Of a DNA stretch of 10,143 bases, positions 6,630-10,143 are shown one piece after another; position 1 is the stretch's first letter, and every line of letters begins with the position of its first letter. The position numbers and the translations under genes were made by a program. Origin of the DNA: Syntrophomonas sp964422685 (lineage in GTDB: Bacteria; Bacillota; Syntrophomonadia; Syntrophomonadales; Syntrophomonadaceae); the NCBI GenBank assembly GCA_964422685.1, contig CAYRCG010000079.1:1-10143 (forward strand), given 5' to 3'. The notes beneath the pieces were generated by a model, which searched no databases, was not told the DNA's origin, and saw only the letters and a list, made by a program, of their open reading frames with translations.

Positions 6630-7969
6630 TTACCCTTGTTCAATTTTTCGCATGTATTCCTTAAGATTGATCCTTTTCTGCCGTCCAGACATTAAACCCT
6701 TCTTTTCCTGCCTGCCGATATTTTTGAACATAGTCCATAACATCCTTTTCCCCTCGTCACTTCGCGAGGCTTCAGACGGACTCATTCCGCTCAGAGTAGC
6801 CAGGTGAGAATTGTACCATTTGTTTAGATAGAATTCTTTTAAAACCTTCGTCAACCCGGGGTCTTCTTTGCCGGAATCATTGTATAAAATATCAAAAAAG
6901 CCTTCCGTTTTTAGTTCCATACCATCATATTCGAGGTATTCGCGAATACCATCCTCCAAGTTCATACGGGCTTTGTTAAGATCCATCTCGCCAAAGGCAG
7001 AAACGCTTAGGTAGCTATGGCTAAGGACGTATTCAGCTAAAAAGGTCGATATGCCATTTCTATCCTCTAGTTGGTAATACACTAGGTAATCATCGCTCAC
7101 AGCGATTTCTACCAAGGGCATTCCATCCATCCTTTCCCGGACCTTTTTGTAGTCCTTTAGCAGGTAACGGGCGCTTATAAAGCGCATACCATCATCGAAT
7201 ATCTGTTCCGCCTCATCATCAGCCAAAAGGTCTTCAAAACATAGATAATTGCCACCTAGATAGCGATAGGCAGTAAGCAAACTAACCTCGTATTCCCCCC
7301 GATAAGTAACCGGAATACCGGAAGGGGAAAAAAGAAGACCATGGATTTCCGTTAAAGCTGATTTATCGCGGGATATTACCACAAACTCATCAGCGTTAAT
7401 TATCATATCCGCTATTACCCCGGTGAAAAAAGAAACACCTTGGTTAAAATTTACCTCCGAGCAGGTCAGACGCATATGAATGCCATAAGGGAGTTCTTCT
7501 ATCTCCCTCAGATTGTCTACTTTATCTAAAACCAAAAAAAACTCATCTAAATCAATTATTCCGTACACCCGACAAAATACATTAGCTGCGAGCGGATTCC
7601 TTCGGCTAACCTCTGTCGACGGCGGTGGCGGCAACTTATTTATACCCGCTATTGACCAATACCCCGAAGTGTTTTTCTCCAAATGAAAACAATAGGCATG
7701 TGGCTCTAGTTCGCTATTATCCAAGGTCAGGGCAGAGGCACTCACCCGGGCATATTTACGGGAAACTAGAGTATCTTCTGCCTGTCCTTCCAAAAGGGTT
7801 TTCTCTAGATTCAAAAAGCCCTCAAATTGCTGTAAATCCGGGCGTAGCTCGTCCGCCGTTACGGAAAAAATATAACTTGTATCCTGGTATTTCAAAGCAT
7901 AAAAAAAGCTGTTTACTAATTGCCGCGCCGTAAGCCGGGTAGATATTCTAAATAAGAGTTCCCTTTTCT
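6630..7969 (-). CDS. Protein of unknown function, main part of a gap-interrupted gene
   Basis: I do not recognise this protein. The frame stays open from the stop at 6630 to the N-gap at 7970. The TTG at 7895 (421 residues from there) has no clear ribosome binding site, and about 24 in-frame codons lie upstream of it, so the true start is probably beyond the gap at 8143. The first part (FFYAL...YIFSVTADEL, then GYWSIAGINKL) loosely resembles an NTF2-like domain; this is a weak impression. The middle is rich in acidic residues and shows no motif I can name. The C-terminus has W360...LSGMSPSEA...DEGK (368-383, counted from 7895), which resembles the W..P.L.G.TP.EA motif found at the ends of some SEC-C-associated and MbcA/ParS-like proteins. 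No signal peptide or membrane segment is seen in this part. The ilv promoter follows directly. Confidence 0.8.
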
Positions 7970-8069
7970 NNNNNNNNNNNNNNNNNNNNNNNNNNNNNNN
8001 NNNNNNNNNNNNNNNNNNNNNNNNNNNNNNNNNNNNNNNNNNNNNNNNNNNNNNNNNNNNNNNNNNNNN
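7970..8069. other. Assembly gap (100 N)
   Basis: Exactly 100 undetermined bases, the conventional filler for a scaffold join of unknown length. The true distance, and so the reading frame across it, cannot be inferred. It interrupts the unknown minus-strand gene. Confidence 0.98.
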
Positions 8070-8143
8070 ATCATTTTTTTAATCTCGTTAGCCAGATTTC
8101 TTAATATGGCCCTGGGGAAAAACGACTGTTTTTTCTTTTTCAT
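8070..8143 (-). CDS. Probable N-terminal fragment of the gap-interrupted gene
   Basis: ATG at 8143 is preceded by GAGGAG and begins MKKKKQSFFPRAILRNLANE, with 24 complete codons before the gap. A TTG at 8155 is in frame, but it lies inside the ribosome binding site and is unlikely to be the start. The fragment is very basic and has no membrane segment before the gap. With 100 Ns taken literally, this frame does not match the frame on the other side (offset of 2). The gap size is nominal, so the simplest reading is one gene running through it. It could also be a separate short gene. Confidence 0.55.
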
Positions 8144-8445
8144 ACTGCTCCTCAATAATATTATCTGTTTTGCCTTTACTAGTAATTTATCACTTTACTA
8201 TCCGTAGCACAAATGGATAAATGAGAAAAGCTGAGGCGAGGAGGGTTATTCCGGCGCCGGAGTGAAATCTGTTCTTTATCACCCAATAAGCAGGAAACTT
8301 CTAAAATGGTGGCGAACCAGGTTGAATAAAGCTCTTAGTAAATACATTATATGAATGCATGGTTATATATTTCTTTGTAGTTTGTTAATGTTTGCTAATT
8401 ACTGTTACCTCTACCCGGTAGCGAATTCGGAAACAGGGGATTGTT
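8144..8445. other. Divergent intergenic region with a possible structured element
   Basis: About 300 bases between the unknown minus-strand gene and the plus-strand HD-GYP gene. It must hold both promoters, but I find no strong -35/-10 pair. A possible minus-strand pair is TTGTGC and TAAATT with a 17-base spacer; on the plus strand TTGAAT is followed 18-19 bases later by TTATATG. A 12-base perfect palindrome TCCGGCGCCGGA lies at 8250-8261. On plus-strand RNA it extends to an 8-bp stem (8246-8265) with two G-U pairs, enclosed by GATAAA/TTTATC (8216-8221 and 8275-8280). I could not match it to a known riboswitch class. Confidence 0.45.
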
Positions 8446-9552
8446 ATGCGCAGAGTATCAATTTATAATTTAGATCCAGGGATGGCGGTAGCCAGATCCG
8501 TAATCGATAGCACCGGACGGATACTTTTGCATGCCGGAGTAAAGATTACTGATAGCTATATCCTAGGACTAGAAAAAGCGGGGGTTATGTCGATTTATAT
8601 ACGGGATGAGCTTTTTGATGATGATACCGATATAAGTGATATAGTTTCCGGAAAAACCCGGTTAGAAGCTGTTAGAACCCTCCGAAATAGCTTTGAATCA
8701 TTAGAAAAAAACCATCAAATCAACCTTTTCGCCGTAAAAAAAAGCGTGGACAACATAATTGATGAAATAATAGCTAATCCTCAGACCCTAGTCAGTTTAA
8801 CCGATATCCGTTCTTTCGATGATTATACCTACGCCCATTCGGTAAATGTGGCTATACTAGCGATAATGTGCGGGATAACTTTAAACTATGGGCAAAGCCG
8901 ACTCAAGGAATTAGGAGTAGGCGCCTTGTTGCACGATATCGGCAAAATAACCGTGGATTTAGACATTCTTAATAAACCTGATGACCTGAATCAGGAGGAA
9001 TTCGAGGAAATCAGGCAACATACCAAAGCCGGATTTGATATTCTCAAAGAACACCGGGAACTATCTCTCCTTTCCGCCCATGTAGCCCTACAGCACCATG
9101 AACGCTGGGACGGGCAGGGATACCCCCGCAGGTTAGCCGGTGAGGAAATACACGAATATGCCCGAATAGTTGCGGTAGCTGATGTTTATGATGCTTTGGT
9201 TGCTGACCGGCCTTATCGCCCGGCTTATACCGTCACTCAAGCTACCAGCATCCTGAAACGAATGGCCGGAATGTTTTTAGATCCGCAATGTGTTAAAGCC
9301 TTCCTTAGCAATATCGCGGTGTATCCGCTAGGGAGCCTATTAGAGCTTAATACCGGTGAAATCGGCGTAGTGATTGATATCAATCGCAAGGCTCCCGCCC
9401 AACCCGTGATAAAGATACTATATGATCAGGATGGGCAGGCGCTTAGCCCTTACGAATTGGATTTATCGAAAAAAACCTCGCATTTAGTTAAAGCTACCCT
9501 GGCTGAAGAGCAGATAAGAGGACTTAGAGAACTAAAGCTTCGGCTTTATTAA
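8446..9552 (+). CDS. HD-GYP domain cyclic-di-GMP phosphodiesterase
   Basis: A 368-residue protein likely to hydrolyse the second messenger cyclic di-GMP in the cytoplasm. The HD-GYP core spans about 125-290: H131, the HD pair H163-D164 in LLHDIGK, H192, H212, the signature HHERWDGQGYP (217-227), D246 and RPYRP (255-259). These are the expected metal- and substrate-binding positions, so it should be active. The N-terminal 60 residues (LDPGMAVARSVIDSTGRIL) form a small domain often seen at the start of clostridial HD-GYP proteins. A C-terminal extension (about 293-345) looks like a small beta domain. There is no receiver, PAS or membrane segment. ATG 8446 follows AGGGGA by 5 bases. The input signal and target process cannot be told from the sequence. 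Confidence 0.94.
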   Translation: MRRVSIYNLDPGMAVARSVIDSTGRILLHAGVKITDSYILGLEKAGVMSIYIRDELFDDDTDISDIVSGKTRLEAVRTLRNSFESLEKNHQINLFAVKKSVDNIIDEIIANPQTLVSLTDIRSFDDYTYAHSVNVAILAIMCGITLNYGQSRLKELGVGALLHDIGKITVDLDILNKPDDLNQEEFEEIRQHTKAGFDILKEHRELSLLSAHVALQHHERWDGQGYPRRLAGEEIHEYARIVAVADVYDALVADRPYRPAYTVTQATSILKRMAGMFLDPQCVKAFLSNIAVYPLGSLLELNTGEIGVVIDINRKAPAQPVIKILYDQDGQALSPYELDLSKKTSHLVKATLAEEQIRGLRELKLRLY

Positions 9553-9601
9553 TTGGTATATTTTTTTGTTTTCATCGCAGACTACTATAAGGTGATGAAT
9601 A

Positions 9602-9706
9602 ATGTTAGTGAAAATTATAAGCCTATTATTAATATTGCTAATTGGCGGCACTTTGCTATATCTGCTGGGATTCAAAGTTTTTCCTGCCTTGTTAAGTAAA
9701 AGATGA
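9602..9706 (+). CDS. Very small predicted single-pass membrane protein (34 aa)
   Basis: Reading MLVKIISLLLILLIGGTLLY, then LLGFKVFPALLSKR and TGA. Residues 4-22 are a continuous hydrophobic stretch, followed by a short tail ending in KR, so a single membrane helix is likely. AAGGTG ends 7 bases before the ATG, a good ribosome binding site. It lies 49 bases after the HD-GYP stop and may share its transcript. A second short frame starting at ATG 9595 overlaps it, but that start is only a few bases from the same site and its product is not hydrophobic. The function is unknown. It could be an untranslated chance frame, but the ribosome site and composition argue for a real gene. Confidence 0.5.
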   Translation: MLVKIISLLLILLIGGTLLYLLGFKVFPALLSKR

Positions 9707-9768
9707 GAATAATAACCTAAATAATTATCACCCTTTTCGCTCAAAATATGCTTAAAGGAGTGATGGAT

Positions 9769-9930
9769 GTGACTAGGTATAGAACAAGCGACGGAAAGGA
9801 AGATATGCGCCAAAAATTTCATTGGTTTGGGGCCATGGCTGTTCCTATTGCCTTTATAAACGGTCTTTTTTTCGGGGGTTATGCTATCCGCAAAATCAGG
9901 CAATACTGGGAAGGCGGCCCTATGGATTAA
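9769..9930 (+). CDS. Small predicted membrane protein (53 aa)
   Basis: The product has a polar N-terminus (TRYRTSDGKEDMRQKFHW), a hydrophobic stretch FGAMAVPIAFINGLFFGGYA that is probably one membrane helix, and a basic-aromatic end (IRKIRQYWEGGPMD). The likely start is GTG at 9769, 8 bases after AAAGGAG (9754-9760). ATG 9763 is only 2 bases from that site, and ATG 9748 precedes it. It follows the 34-residue frame by 62 bases and ends just before a strong hairpin terminator, which supports a real transcription unit. I do not recognise the family. Confidence 0.6.
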   Translation: MTRYRTSDGKEDMRQKFHWFGAMAVPIAFINGLFFGGYAIRKIRQYWEGGPMD

Positions 9931-9958
9931 ACATACTCCTCCTCTCTCGTGATGAACA

Positions 9959-10000
9959 AAACGGGGTTTTGCCGAATTAGATATCGGCAAAACCTCGTTT
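9959..10000 (+). terminator. Strong hairpin terminator, possibly bidirectional
   Basis: A 17-bp stem (9959-9975 with 9984-10000) with one G-U pair and an 8-base loop ATTAGATA. It is located 28 bases after the stop of the 53-residue protein. The right arm ends in CGTTTATG and the left arm reads CGTTTTGTTC on the minus strand, so T-rich ends exist in both directions, but neither is a long T-run. It probably ends the HD-GYP transcription unit. Confidence 0.7.
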
Positions 10001-10054
10001 ATGCTAATAGATAACCACACTTATAAAGCTCCTAAGTACCTATGAAAAAAAGGT

Positions 10055-10080
10055 AAGATTCCTCGCAAGCTCGGAATGAC
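10055..10080. repeat. Half-unit of the palindromic repeat, inverted
   Basis: These 26 bases are the exact reverse complement of 52-77, the left arm of the hairpin unit at the other end of the window. No second arm is seen within the following bases. The rest of the terminal segment (10081-10143) shows an AGGAGG at 10084-10089 but no credible start codon after it, so I call no gene there. Confidence 0.75.
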
Positions 10081-10143
10081 ACTAGGAGGCTATTTTCATA
10101 TTAACCCCCATGGTCAGGGACCGCAAACAACGATGAAAAGGGA

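Noticed and set aside
8310..8316. TGGCGAA matching the Spo0A box TGNCGAA
   Set aside because: A single 7-base match is expected by chance in a region this size, and no second box or promoter supports it.
9533..9552. TAAAGC-TTCG-GCTTTA hairpin at the end of the HD-GYP gene, T-run at 9560-9567
   Set aside because: A UUCG hairpin with an AT-rich 6-bp stem and a T-run a dozen bases away is a poor intrinsic terminator. It overlaps coding sequence, and a much stronger hairpin lies at 9959-10000.
9532..10020. Minus-strand open frame of 162 codons
   Set aside because: It runs antisense across the better-supported small plus-strand genes and the terminator hairpin, has no recognisable domain or convincing ribosome site, and has an unlikely composition.
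10081..10143. AGGAGG at 10084 as the start of a new plus-strand gene
   Set aside because: No start codon lies at a suitable distance, and the ATG at 10110 meets a stop after eight codons.

Overview
The window reads as draft-quality chromosomal DNA from a low-to-moderate GC member of the Bacillota, most likely an anaerobic clostridium. The reasons are strong purine-rich ribosome binding sites (AGGAGG, AAAGGA, GGAGGTGA), a T-box leader, consensus sigma-A-type promoter hexamers, and ilv and HD-GYP proteins of clostridial character. A Syntrophomonas-like relative is my guess from the look of the proteins, not something the sequence proves. A run of exactly 100 Ns (7970-8069) marks a scaffold join.

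Positions 230-6604 hold one branched-chain amino acid operon on the minus strand, read right to left: promoter, T-box leader, ilvE, ilvD, ilvB, ilvN, ilvC. Together the products cover acetohydroxyacid synthase (IlvB catalytic and IlvN regulatory subunits), ketol-acid reductoisomerase (IlvC), dihydroxyacid dehydratase (IlvD) and the final transaminase (IlvE). This is the full common pathway from pyruvate/2-oxobutyrate to valine and isoleucine, with a transaminase that also serves leucine. The leader has a readable ATC specifier (isoleucine), a canonical T-box and a terminator that competes with it, so the operon should be switched on by uncharged tRNA-Ile. Two further signals inside the operon, an extended -10 box before ilvD and a terminator-like hairpin between ilvD and ilvB, suggest that expression is not uniform along it.

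Positions 6630-8143 hold a minus-strand gene of unknown function cut by the assembly gap. After a divergent intergenic region of about 300 bases, 8446-9552 encodes a plus-strand HD-GYP cyclic-di-GMP phosphodiesterase. Two very small predicted membrane proteins (34 and 53 residues) and a strong hairpin terminator follow it.

Both ends of the window carry copies of a short palindromic intergenic repeat: a full hairpin unit and degenerate partial copies directly after ilvC, and a single half-unit in inverted orientation near 10055.

I see no defence system, CRISPR array, transposase or other clearly new system. The most interesting single observation is in IlvC, whose coenzyme-specificity loop carries acidic residues where E. 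coli IlvC binds the NADPH phosphate. That predicts a naturally NADH-preferring enzyme.
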